Source: Betaproteobacteria bacterium (GTDB lineage Bacteria > Pseudomonadota > Gammaproteobacteria > Burkholderiales > Rhodocyclaceae). From it: DNA of 7,120 nt. Where the stretch lies: contig JAEHDO010000339.1 of assembly GCA_016880375.1 (NCBI GenBank), forward strand, positions 1-7,120, given 5' to 3'. The notes beneath the pieces are model-generated. The model was not told where the DNA came from. It saw nothing but the letters and a program-made list of their open reading frames with translations, and searched no databases. The position numbers and the translations under genes were made by a program. Of this stretch, positions 1-5,653 are shown in pieces. The number at the start of each line of letters is the position of its first letter. Within the stretch, counting starts at the first letter, position 1.

Positions 1-1379
1 AGTGCCATGCGCGGCGCGCCACCCTCGTCGACGGCCCCGGCCGCGCCGGCCAGCTGTTGGACACGCACGATCCCTCGCTGCTCGCGCAGGGACTGTTCTT
101 CGCCGACGGCCAGCAGCAGGACGAGGTATACACCTACGCCTCCTTCCTGCAGAGCCGCATGCACGCGCAGGGCGTGACCTGCAGCGACTGCCACGAGCCG
201 CATGCCGGCCGCTTGCGCGCGCCCGGCAACGGCGTCTGCCTGCAATGCCATGCCGAGGCAAAGTACGCGGCGCAGACCCACACCCTGCACCGCGCCGGTT
301 CTGCCGGCGCCGGCTGCCCGGCCTGCCACATGCCGACGCGCACCTACATGGGGGTAGACCCGCGCCACGACCATTCCATCCGCGTGCCGCGGCCCGACCT
401 GAGCCAGCAGCACGGCACGCCGAACGCCTGCAACGGCTGCCACAAGGAAAAGGATGCGCGCTGGGCGGCCCGCATCGTCGAGCAGGCCTTCGGCGTCCAG
501 CGCAGGGGCGGGGATGCCGCCGCCGCGCTGGATGCCGGACGGCGCGGCGTGCCCGGCGCGCAGGACAAACTGGCGGCGCTCGCGCGCAACGGCAGCGCGC
601 CGGCGATCGTTCGCGCCACGGCGGTTGCGGAACTGCCTGCCTTTCCCGGCACGCCGGCAGCCGCCGCCATCGAAGCCGCCCTGAAGGATGCCGACCCCCT
701 CGTGCGCGGCGCGGCGGCGGAAGCGCTGGCCGGCTACAACATGGCCGACCGCCTGCGCCTGGCCGAGCCGCTGCTCGACGACCCGGTGCGCGCCGTGCGC
801 ATCAAGGCGGCGCGCACGCTGGCGGCGGCGCCGGTGGCGGGCATGGACGCAACGCGGCGCGCGCGCTTCGAGGCCGCCTTCGCCGATTACCTCGCTGCGC
901 AGCAGGCCAACGCCAGCCGGCCCGAGGCGCGCATCAACCTCGGCCTGTTCTGGATCGACCGCGGCGAGCCGGACAAGGCGGAAGCGGAATACCGTGCGGC
1001 CACGAAGCTGCAGCCGGACTTCGCGCCCGCCTGGCTCAACCTGGCCGACCTGTATCGTGCGCAAGGGCGAGAGGCGGGTGCGGAAAACGCGCTGACGCAG
1101 GGCCTGCAGCAGGCGCCCGGCAACGCCGACCTCAGCCACGCCCTCGGCCTGCTCAAGGCACGGCTGGGCCTGCGCGAGGACGCGCTGCGGCTGCTCAGGC
1201 TGGCGGCGGATAAGCAGCCGGACAATCCGCGCTATGCCTATGTGTACGTAGTCGCCCTGAACGACACTGGCAGGCCGGCGCAGGCACGGGCCGTGCTCAA
1301 ATCCGCCCTGCTTCGCTTCCCCCATGATCCGGAATTGCAGCAGATCGCCGCCTTGCTGCGCACGGACAAGGCCGACTGA
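1..1379 (+). CDS. Multiheme cytochrome c with HEAT-like and TPR repeats (5' truncated)
   Basis: This is the C-terminal 458 residues of a larger protein, open at the left edge in the frame starting at base 3. The first two visible residues are Cys-His, the end of a heme motif cut by the window. Four complete c-type heme motifs follow: CSDCH (fragment residues 60-64), CLQCH (79-83), CPACH (105-109) and CNGCH (143-147). An Ala-rich helical region at about 188-283 looks like HEAT repeats. Four back-to-back 34-residue TPR units cover about 309-444. This order (hemes, HEAT, TPR) is known from a family of exported multiheme cytochromes annotated as TPR-containing cytochrome c. A periplasmic electron-transfer or complex-assembly role is inferred, and the substrate is unknown. 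A TTG at base 57 is not the true start, because the reading frame and heme motifs continue to its left. The gene converges on the Crp/Fnr gene. Confidence 0.88.
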   Translation, partial: CHARRATLVDGPGRAGQLLDTHDPSLLAQGLFFADGQQQDEVYTYASFLQSRMHAQGVTCSDCHEPHAGRLRAPGNGVCLQCHAEAKYAAQTHTLHRAGSAGAGCPACHMPTRTYMGVDPRHDHSIRVPRPDLSQQHGTPNACNGCHKEKDARWAARIVEQAFGVQRRGGDAAAALDAGRRGVPGAQDKLAALARNGSAPAIVRATAVAELPAFPGTPAAAAIEAALKDADPLVRGAAAEALAGYNMADRLRLAEPLLDDPVRAVRIKAARTLAAAPVAGMDATRRARFEAAFADYLAAQQANASRPEARINLGLFWIDRGEPDKAEAEYRAATKLQPDFAPAWLNLADLYRAQGREAGAENALTQGLQQAPGNADLSHALGLLKARLGLREDALRLLRLAADKQPDNPRYAYVYVVALNDTGRPAQARAVLKSALLRFPHDPELQQIAALLRTDKAD

Positions 1380-1422
1380 GCAAAGCGTGCAGGGCGCCAG
1401 GGCCGGTTGCTCATCCTCTTCC

Positions 1423-1434
1423 GATCGTTCGATC
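1423..1434. other. Inverted repeat in convergent spacer
   Basis: GATCG-TT-CGATC is a perfect 5-bp inverted repeat with a 2-base centre. It lies between two converging genes, in the 115-base spacer 1380-1494, which has no gene of its own. No T-tract follows on either strand, so a classic intrinsic terminator is not supported. It could be a short palindromic protein site or chance. Confidence 0.3.
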
Positions 1435-1439
1435 AGCGG

Positions 1440-1461
1440 CAGTGCCCATGTGGGAGCACTG
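1440..1461. terminator. Possible bidirectional hairpin between convergent genes
   Basis: CAGTGC pairs with GCACTG across a 10-base interior that can add two or three more pairs. It sits 60 bases after the multiheme cytochrome stop codon and 34 bases beyond the Crp/Fnr stop codon. That is a suitable place for a terminator serving both genes. There is no U-run after the stem in either direction, so the call rests on position and symmetry only. Confidence 0.3.
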
Positions 1462-1494
1462 TGCATGCTTTGGCAGGTCGTTGACCAGATCCAT

Positions 1495-2127
1495 TCATAA
1501 ACGCCTGCCGGGTTGACGCAGCGAAAGGCGCGCGCCGTCCAGGGCGAGCGTGCCCGCCGCCTGCAAGCGGGCGAGCGCGCGGTAGAGCGCCTCGTGCGTC
1601 AGGCCGAGCTCGGCCGCCCAGGCCTTGCGCGACTGCGCCAGCACCAGCGTCCCCGCCTTTCCCTCGGATTCGATGGCGTGCAGGATGCGCGCCTCGGCGC
1701 CGTGCAGGCTGAGGCGCTCGCAGCGCGCGCGCAGCGTGCGCACCTCGCGCGCCAGCAGCGCCATCCAGGCATTGCGGAAGGCGGCGCCGCCTTCCAGCGC
1801 CTCGCGGAAGGCGCGGACCGGAAACGCCAGCAGGCGCCCAGCCGCCACCGCTTCGGCATCGCAGTGATAGGCCTTCGACTCGAGACTGGCCTCGGCGAAG
1901 AAGCCGCCGCGGCTGCGCTGCAGGATCACCTCGCCGCCCTCGCGCGAGCGCCGCAGCAGGCGCACCTCGCCGGCGAGGATGCAGTACATCGACTTCGGCC
2001 GCTCGCCCTGGTGGAACAGCGTGTCCCCGGCGGCGAACGCGCGCAGGCGGGCGGCGTCGCGCAGCGCCGGCGGAATGTGCGCCAGCTCGGGGTGGTCCGC
2101 GGCAAGGATGGGCCAGTCGCCAATCAT
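1495..2127 (-). CDS. Crp/Fnr-family transcriptional regulator
   Basis: This 210-residue protein has the normal family length. An N-terminal cyclic-nucleotide-binding-like beta-roll spans about residues 25-110, followed by a long dimer helix at about 113-145 and a winged HTH at about 160-208. The recognition helix region at 176-189 keeps the Glu and Arg (HEALYR) that in CRP and FNR contact the TGA of the half-site. The FNR iron-sulfur cysteine cluster is absent; the only cysteines are 49, 89 and 136. The Arg-Ser that binds cAMP phosphate in CRP is not seen (YHCDAEA stands there), so cAMP sensing is unlikely. The ligand is unknown; redox, NO or heme sensing would fit the cytochrome neighbours. 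The ATG has no Shine-Dalgarno sequence and touches a perfect palindrome, which suggests autoregulation and possibly a very short leader. The likely target is the divergent cytochrome c'-like unit. Confidence 0.9.
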   Translation of the reverse strand: MIGDWPILAADHPELAHIPPALRDAARLRAFAAGDTLFHQGERPKSMYCILAGEVRLLRRSREGGEVILQRSRGGFFAEASLESKAYHCDAEAVAAGRLLAFPVRAFREALEGGAAFRNAWMALLAREVRTLRARCERLSLHGAEARILHAIESEGKAGTLVLAQSRKAWAAELGLTHEALYRALARLQAAGTLALDGARLSLRQPGRRL

Positions 2128-2142
2128 ATGATCGCGATCATA
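2127..2142. promoter_or_regulatory. Palindromic Crp/Fnr-type operator in the divergent promoter
   Basis: TATGATCGCGATCATA is a perfect 16-bp palindrome. Its core TGAT-N4-ATCA matches the inner bases of the FNR/DNR-type site TTGAT-N4-ATCAA; only the outermost bases differ. It overlaps the first base of the Crp/Fnr start codon and lies 55 bases before the cytochrome c'-like start codon. TATGAT at each end also resembles a -10 box on either strand, but no good -35 is seen on either side. Control of both genes by the neighbouring regulator is inferred. Confidence 0.65.
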
Positions 2143-2166
2143 ACGCAGGCCGGGCCGCGCGCCCTA

Positions 2167-2181
2167 CCCTGCCGGGCAGGG
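2167..2181 (+). promoter_or_regulatory. 5' leader hairpin before the cytochrome c'-like gene
   Basis: CCCTGC-CGG-GCAGGG forms a 6-bp GC-rich stem with a 3-base loop. It ends six bases before the AGGAG ribosome-binding site at 2188-2192. It could stabilise the message or modulate ribosome access. There is no U-run after it, so it is not a terminator. Confidence 0.35.
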
Positions 2182-2197
2182 AGAACCAGGAGAAACC

Positions 2198-2698
2198 ATG
2201 AAACGTACAGTGAACATCGCCCTGGCGGCCGCGCTGTGTTTCGGCGCCGCCCACGCCCAGCAGCACGACCACGCGATGCATCAGCAGCATCAGGCGCAGG
2301 CGGCAAAGGCCACAAGGGCCGCGCCGAAGGACACGCGCCAGGCCGTCTACTTCCCGAAGACGCTGCGCGAGCACACGCTCGCCAACATGCGCGACCACCT
2401 GCTGGCGCTGCAGGAAATCCAGGAGGCGCTGTCGAAGCAGGAATACGACAAGGCCGGCGACATCGCCGAGCATCGCCTCGGCATGAGTTCGCTCGCCCTG
2501 CACGGCGCGCACGACGTGGCGAAGTACATGCCGAAGGGGATGCAGGAGGCCGGCACCGCCATGCACCGCAACGCCAGCCGCTTCGCCGTGGCGTCGAAGG
2601 ACGTCGGCGCCACCGGCGACGTCAAGCCGGCGCTGGCTGCGCTGGCCGCTACGACGGCGCAATGCGTGGCCTGCCACGCCGGCTACCGCGTGAAATAG
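2198..2698 (+). CDS. Cytochrome c'-like exported monoheme protein
   Basis: This 166-residue protein starts at ATG 2198 behind AGGAG (2188-2192, 5-base spacing). A Sec signal peptide covers residues 1-20, with probable cleavage after AHA. The mature N-terminus is His-rich, with four His among residues 23-31, and could bind metal. A mostly helical middle (about 55-155) leads to a single CVACH heme motif at 156-160, six residues from the C-terminus and followed by AGYR. A heme motif at the end of a helical bundle with a following aromatic and basic residue is the pattern of the cytochrome c' superfamily. Those periplasmic proteins have a high-spin heme that binds NO or CO, or act as electron carriers. 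It is divergent from the Crp/Fnr regulator and 33 bases upstream of the acetolactate decarboxylase-like gene, probably cotranscribed. A related single-heme helical cytochrome with another function remains possible. Confidence 0.75.
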   Translation: MKRTVNIALAAALCFGAAHAQQHDHAMHQQHQAQAAKATRAAPKDTRQAVYFPKTLREHTLANMRDHLLALQEIQEALSKQEYDKAGDIAEHRLGMSSLALHGAHDVAKYMPKGMQEAGTAMHRNASRFAVASKDVGATGDVKPALAALAATTAQCVACHAGYRVK

Positions 2699-2718
2699 GT
2701 TGCACGACACACCAAAAA

Positions 2719-2724
2719 GGGAGG
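2719..2724 (+). promoter_or_regulatory. Ribosome-binding site choosing the start at 2732
   Basis: GGGAGG lies only one base before the first in-frame ATG (2726) but seven bases before the second (2732). The spacing supports 2732 as the true start of the acetolactate decarboxylase-like gene. Confidence 0.75.
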
Positions 2725-2731
2725 AATGGAC

Positions 2732-3487
2732 ATGACCGGCAAGAGAACGACCGTAATGCTGTCCGCGCTGCTGGCGGCCTGCGTCACCGCCACCGTCCCC
2801 GCCGTGCGGGAGGGACTGGTCGAATACTACGGTTCGCAGAAAACCATTTTCGATAGCGGCAAGGCCGAAGCCAAGGTGCCGCTGGCGGCGATGTCGGGCG
2901 CCAACGGCACCTTCGGCGTCGGTGCCGTCTCCGGGCTGGACGGCGAGATCACGGTCTACGAGGGCAAACCCTACGTCACCAAGGTGCGCGGCAGCGGCTT
3001 CACCCTGGACCACGGCCACGATCACGCCGCCATCTTCGCCGTGTGGACGAAGAACACGCAATGGCGCGACGAACCGCTGCCGAATGACATAAAGACTTAT
3101 CTCGACCTGCAGCGCCACGTCAAGGCCCGCGCCGCCGCCGCAGGCATCGACACGGACAAGCCCTTCCCCTTCCTGCTGAGGGGGGCGCCGGCCGAACTGA
3201 AGTGGCACATCAACGTCGACCTCACCGAAGGCAAGCCGGTCACGCGCGAGCTATTCGCCAAGTCGAAGGCCAACTACGTGATGAGGAACGAACAGGTGGA
3301 CATCGTCGGCTTCTACTCGGAGAAGCATCCGGGCATCTTCATCAGCGCCTACGCGCCGGCCATCAAGGAGAAGGACGTGAAAAACGCCATCCACATCCAT
3401 CTCGTGAGGCAGGACGGCAAGGCCGCCGGGCATATCGACGACCTCACCTTCGCCGGCGGCATGACGCTGCGCCTGCCCGGAAAATAA
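2732..3487 (+). CDS. Exported acetolactate decarboxylase-fold protein, probable lipoprotein
   Basis: The product is 251 residues from the preferred ATG. The N-terminus has Lys-Arg at 4-5, a short hydrophobic stretch and LAAC (14-17), a good lipobox, so an outer-membrane lipoprotein is likely. The body follows the acetolactate decarboxylase family pattern: GTFGVGAVSGLDGE at 59-72 with the conserved acidic residue in LDGE, VGFYSEKHPGI near 192-202, and a C-terminal H221-x-H223-x10-H234 triad with the spacing of the family's zinc ligands. Differences stand out. The usual basic residue after the internal G-x-F strand appears replaced (LKWHI, 156-160), an extra segment (APAIKEKDVKN) precedes the histidines, and the C-terminal tail carrying the second catalytic Glu is missing. 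Family enzymes convert acetolactate to acetoin. Whether this one does is doubtful, and a repurposed metal-binding periplasmic protein is equally possible. A His cluster (HGHDH, 94-98) is an added potential metal site. Confidence 0.68.
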   Translation: MTGKRTTVMLSALLAACVTATVPAVREGLVEYYGSQKTIFDSGKAEAKVPLAAMSGANGTFGVGAVSGLDGEITVYEGKPYVTKVRGSGFTLDHGHDHAAIFAVWTKNTQWRDEPLPNDIKTYLDLQRHVKARAAAAGIDTDKPFPFLLRGAPAELKWHINVDLTEGKPVTRELFAKSKANYVMRNEQVDIVGFYSEKHPGIFISAYAPAIKEKDVKNAIHIHLVRQDGKAAGHIDDLTFAGGMTLRLPGK

Positions 3488-3496
3488 GCTTGCGCT

Positions 3497-4003
3497 TCAG
3501 AACTCCAGCGCGTCCTTGATGGCGTTGATGCCGGCCTTGGCGCACTTGTCGTCGGCATCGGCGCTGGGCGCGCCGGAGACGCCGATGCCGCCGAGGATGG
3601 CGCCGGCCGCCTCGATCGGCACGCCGCCGCCCAGCGCCACGACATGGGGCAGGTTGCGCAGGCCGCTGGACGGCTTGCCGGCCTGGCTGATCTCGGCGAT
3701 GCCGGTGGTGCTGCTGCGGAAGCTCACTGCCGTCCATGCCTTGCCGACGGCCGTCTTCGGCGTGTGCGCGCCGGCAAAGCGGTCGCGCAGCATCACCTGG
3801 GCAAGACCCGAACGGTCGACCACCGCCACCGCGACCTGGTAGCCGCCGTCGCGGCAGGATTTCAGCGCCGCCTGTGCCGCCTTCAGCGCCGTCTCCGGCG
3901 TCAGGGTGCGGATGTTGTAGGTGGCGTCCTGCGCGTGGGCGAGGCCCAGTCCGGCCGACAGGGCGCCGGCCAGCGCGGCGTGAAGTAGGGTTTTGCGCAT
4001 CAT
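3497..4003 (-). CDS. Exported GlcG/HbpS-family (DUF336) protein
   Basis: The product is 168 residues from ATG 4003, which has AGGAGG (4009-4014) five bases upstream. A second ATG follows directly at 4000 with 8-base spacing. A TTG at 4057 would extend the frame but lacks these signals and would put the signal peptide inside the protein. A signal peptide ends at AHA (residues 24-26 from the first ATG). The mature part is one GlcG/HbpS domain. Typical features are the VAVVDRSGLAQVMLRDRFAG strand pair, the Gly-rich GGGVPIEA turn, GGIGVSGAP and a C-terminal DDKCAKAG helix. HbpS of this family binds heme and responds to oxidative stress; GlcG has no settled role. It is the last gene of the sulfur-related series, 50 bases after the cytochrome c gene, and its end is 9 bases from the converging plus-strand gene. 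Heme or cofactor binding in the periplasm is inferred. Confidence 0.85.
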   Translation of the reverse strand: MMRKTLLHAALAGALSAGLGLAHAQDATYNIRTLTPETALKAAQAALKSCRDGGYQVAVAVVDRSGLAQVMLRDRFAGAHTPKTAVGKAWTAVSFRSSTTGIAEISQAGKPSSGLRNLPHVVALGGGVPIEAAGAILGGIGVSGAPSADADDKCAKAGINAIKDALEF

Positions 4004-4033
4004 GCTTTCCTCCTCAGCGATGGATGAACGTTC

Positions 4034-4049
4034 GCCGGCCGCGGCCGGC
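4034..4049. other. Perfect 16-bp GC palindrome between two operon genes
   Basis: GCCGGCCGCGGCCGGC is fully self-complementary, and on RNA it can form a 6-bp stem with a CGCG loop. It lies in the 50-base gap between the cytochrome c and GlcG/HbpS genes. No U-run follows on the transcript strand. It could be an RNA processing or message-stability element that sets different levels for the two genes. Confidence 0.4.
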
Positions 4050-4053
4050 AGCT

Positions 4054-4689
4054 TCAATTTTGCTTGCCTTTTTCATAATAAGCCAGCAGGGCGCCCAGTT
4101 CCAGATCGCTGAAGGGATTGCGCCAGGCGGTGCTGCGGTCGCCGCGCACGCCGATCAGCAGCCGCGCGGCGAATTCCGCGCGCGGCGTGCGCTTTGACTG
4201 TTCGAAGAGGTTGAAGGCCGGCAACGCTGTGTCGGCGGCCGGCGCATCCCGCGGGGATTTCCTTTGGTCATCATGGCAGCCGGCGCAGGCCTGGCGGTGG
4301 ATGGCTTCGCCGAGGCGCAGCCGCTCGGGCGTGGCGGCCCTGGGGATAAGCGCACCAGGCTCAAAAGAATGCCTGCGACCGAGCGCATTGAGGCCGGCGG
4401 CAAGCGCTCGCCAGTCGCTTTGCGAGAACGCGGCACGCAGCGGCGCCGCTGCCGAAGCCGGCGCGCCGGCGCGGCGCAGCAGCAGGGGAAGGGAGGACAG
4501 CGCGCCGGCGAGCCGCGCCCGCAGTCCTTCGCGGTGTTTCGGGGGTTCGGAATTCGACTGCAGGCGGCGCAGGTCGCCCGCCATCACCATCAGCTCGGCA
4601 GCCAGTCGCCGCTCATGCTCGCCCTGCGCCGCGGCCGCGGCGGAACACACCGCCGCGGCCGCGAAGGCGAGGACGCGAAGCAGTCTCAC
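4054..4689 (-). CDS. Exported monoheme cytochrome c with no obvious distal ligand
   Basis: The start is GTG 4689, two bases after the upstream rhodanese stop codon. There is no strong Shine-Dalgarno, so translation is probably coupled. The product is 211 residues. A signal peptide (1-21, Ala-rich) is followed by a long helical N-terminal region of about 100 residues. A C-terminal class I-like cytochrome domain contains CAGCH at 135-139 and ends with the helix FSDLELGALLAYYEKG. Class I cytochromes normally have a Met about 40-60 residues after the heme motif. Here no Met or His occurs after residue 139; the only Met residues are 34 and 36. The heme may be five-coordinate or use a ligand from the N-terminal region. 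Position after a thiosulfate sulfurtransferase suggests that it accepts electrons from periplasmic sulfur chemistry (inference). Codons just after the heme motif coincide with a 27-bp repeat that recurs at 5837-5863. Confidence 0.85.
   Translation of the reverse strand: MRLLRVLAFAAAAVCSAAAAAQGEHERRLAAELMVMAGDLRRLQSNSEPPKHREGLRARLAGALSSLPLLLRRAGAPASAAAPLRAAFSQSDWRALAAGLNALGRRHSFEPGALIPRAATPERLRLGEAIHRQACAGCHDDQRKSPRDAPAADTALPAFNLFEQSKRTPRAEFAARLLIGVRGDRSTAWRNPFSDLELGALLAYYEKGKQN
4245..4271 (-). repeat. 27-bp dispersed repeat, copy A
   Basis: These 27 bases match 5837-5863 at 26 positions in the same orientation. The single difference is at 4265 (T, versus C at 5857). The similarity stops abruptly at both ends. 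Read on the minus strand, the element begins ATGACC, contains AAGGAAA, then the inverted repeat ATCCC-CGC-GGGAT, and ends ATG. Here it lies inside the cytochrome c gene and encodes residues 140-148 just after the CxxCH motif, in a reading frame that does not use either ATG. Confidence 0.85.
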
Positions 4690-4691
4690 GC

Positions 4692-5639
4692 TCAGTTGAG
4701 CTTGACCTTCTGCTCGACGCCGCCGCCCTTGAGCATGGTCCACTCGATCATCGAGCCGTCGTACATGCGCGCCTTCTTGTTGCCCATCAGCTCGCTCGAA
4801 ACGAACCAGCCGACCGAGGCCCAGTGGCCGGAGTTGCAGAAGTTGATCTGCTCGCCGCTGGTGGGCACGTTGGCGACCTTGTAGAGCTGCTCGAGCTGCG
4901 ACTTGCTGCGGAACTGGCCCATGCCGTTCACCGTCATCCAGCCGTTGGGCAGGTTCTTGGCGCCGGCGAGCGTGCCGCTCTCGGTGGCCTTCGGGTGGCG
5001 GTTGATGCCGACGAAGTTGTCCTCGGGGCGGTTGTCCACCAGCAGCACGCCGGCAGCCTTGGCCTTCTTGACGTCGTCCATGGTGATGAGCATCTCCTTG
5101 CGCAGGCTCGCCTGGAAGGTCTTCGCCTCGGCCTTCTGCGCACCGGCCTGGACCGGGTTGGCCTTGGTCTTGTCCTGCTCCCTGGTCCACGCCGCCATGC
5201 CGCCGTCGAGGATCGAGACGTTGTCGTGGCCGAGCACCTTGAAGGTCCAGTAGACGCGCGTGGCGACGCCGACATCGGTGGAGTTCATGCCCATCGGCAC
5301 CAGCACGACGTGGGTGGCGTTGTCGATGCCGAGGCTGCCGATGTGGGCGACGAGCTTGTCGAGCTTCTCCGGGAACATGTCGGGCACCTTGTCCGAAGCG
5401 CGCTCCTCGCGCCAGCCGTCCTTGCCGTAGTTGCTGCTCACCGCGCCGGGAATGTGGGCGCGCAGGTAGTCGGGGGGCGGCTGGAAGTCGACGATGGCGA
5501 GGCCCGGCTTGCCGAGGTTGGCCTTCAGCCAGTCGACCGTCACCAGGGGATCGGCGGCGGTCGCCGCGCGCGCCGTCAGCAGGAGGAAGAGCATCGCCGA
5601 CAGCAGCGCGCCCCATCTTGTCGCAAATAACGTCTTCAT
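4692..5639 (-). CDS. Exported two-domain rhodanese (thiosulfate sulfurtransferase)
   Basis: The product is 315 residues from ATG 5639, with AAGGAG (5647-5652) seven bases upstream. A signal peptide runs to about residue 29 (ATA-AD), so the enzyme is periplasmic. Two rhodanese domains follow. The first (about 31-160) includes DYLRAHIPGAV and ILDGGMAAW but has Met/Asn residues where a catalytic loop would be, so it is structural. The second (about 183-312) carries the only cysteine, C268, in the six-residue loop CNSGHWAS, followed by the ending DGSMIEW. Enzymes of this type move sulfane sulfur from thiosulfate or another donor to cyanide or a thiol acceptor through a Cys persulfide. Fourteen bases separate it from the 69-residue gene upstream and two from the cytochrome c gene downstream, which suggests one sulfur-transfer unit. 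The physiological donor and acceptor cannot be read from the sequence. Confidence 0.9.
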   Translation of the reverse strand: MKTLFATRWGALLSAMLFLLLTARAATAADPLVTVDWLKANLGKPGLAIVDFQPPPDYLRAHIPGAVSSNYGKDGWREERASDKVPDMFPEKLDKLVAHIGSLGIDNATHVVLVPMGMNSTDVGVATRVYWTFKVLGHDNVSILDGGMAAWTREQDKTKANPVQAGAQKAEAKTFQASLRKEMLITMDDVKKAKAAGVLLVDNRPEDNFVGINRHPKATESGTLAGAKNLPNGWMTVNGMGQFRSKSQLEQLYKVANVPTSGEQINFCNSGHWASVGWFVSSELMGNKKARMYDGSMIEWTMLKGGGVEQKVKLN

Positions 5640-5646
5640 TCCTTGT

Positions 5647-5652
5647 CTCCTT
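5647..5652 (-). promoter_or_regulatory. Ribosome-binding site of the exported rhodanese gene
   Basis: AAGGAG on the minus strand stands seven bases before ATG 5639. It is the strongest Shine-Dalgarno in this operon, so the rhodanese may be made at a higher level than the overlapping small genes before it. Confidence 0.7.
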
Positions 5653-5653
5653 C

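Noticed and set aside
2..1213. Plus-strand open frame of 403 codons at the left edge
   Set aside because: It is out of frame with the heme motifs and TPR units of the multiheme cytochrome and is extremely Arg/Ala-rich.
1423..1461. Strong intrinsic terminator between the convergent genes
   Set aside because: Two inverted repeats are present but neither is followed by a T-tract on either strand, so only a weak call is kept.
1513..2856. Long plus-strand open frame of 447 codons across the Crp/Fnr gene and beyond
   Set aside because: It is antisense to a clear Crp/Fnr regulator, then overlaps the cytochrome c'-like gene in another frame. The product is Arg/Ala/Gly-rich with no family features, as expected of shadow frames in GC-rich DNA.
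2138..3208. Minus-strand open frame of 356 codons opposite the cytochrome c'-like and acetolactate decarboxylase-like genes
   Set aside because: It spans two well-supported genes with their own ribosome-binding sites and recognisable motifs. Its own translation is a low-complexity shadow.
4004..4057. TTG start giving an 18-residue longer HbpS-like protein
   Set aside because: The strong AGGAGG at 4009-4014 and the signal peptide begin at the ATG pair 4003/4000. The TTG extension would bury the signal peptide.
4690..5616. Extension of the cytochrome c frame upstream through the rhodanese gene
   Set aside because: The extension is antisense-free but out of frame with the rhodanese and low in complexity. 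The signal peptide directly after GTG 4689 marks the true start.
4824..5630. Plus-strand open frame of 268 codons opposite the exported rhodanese
   Set aside because: It is the reverse shadow of a confidently identified rhodanese and has no ribosome-binding site or domain pattern.
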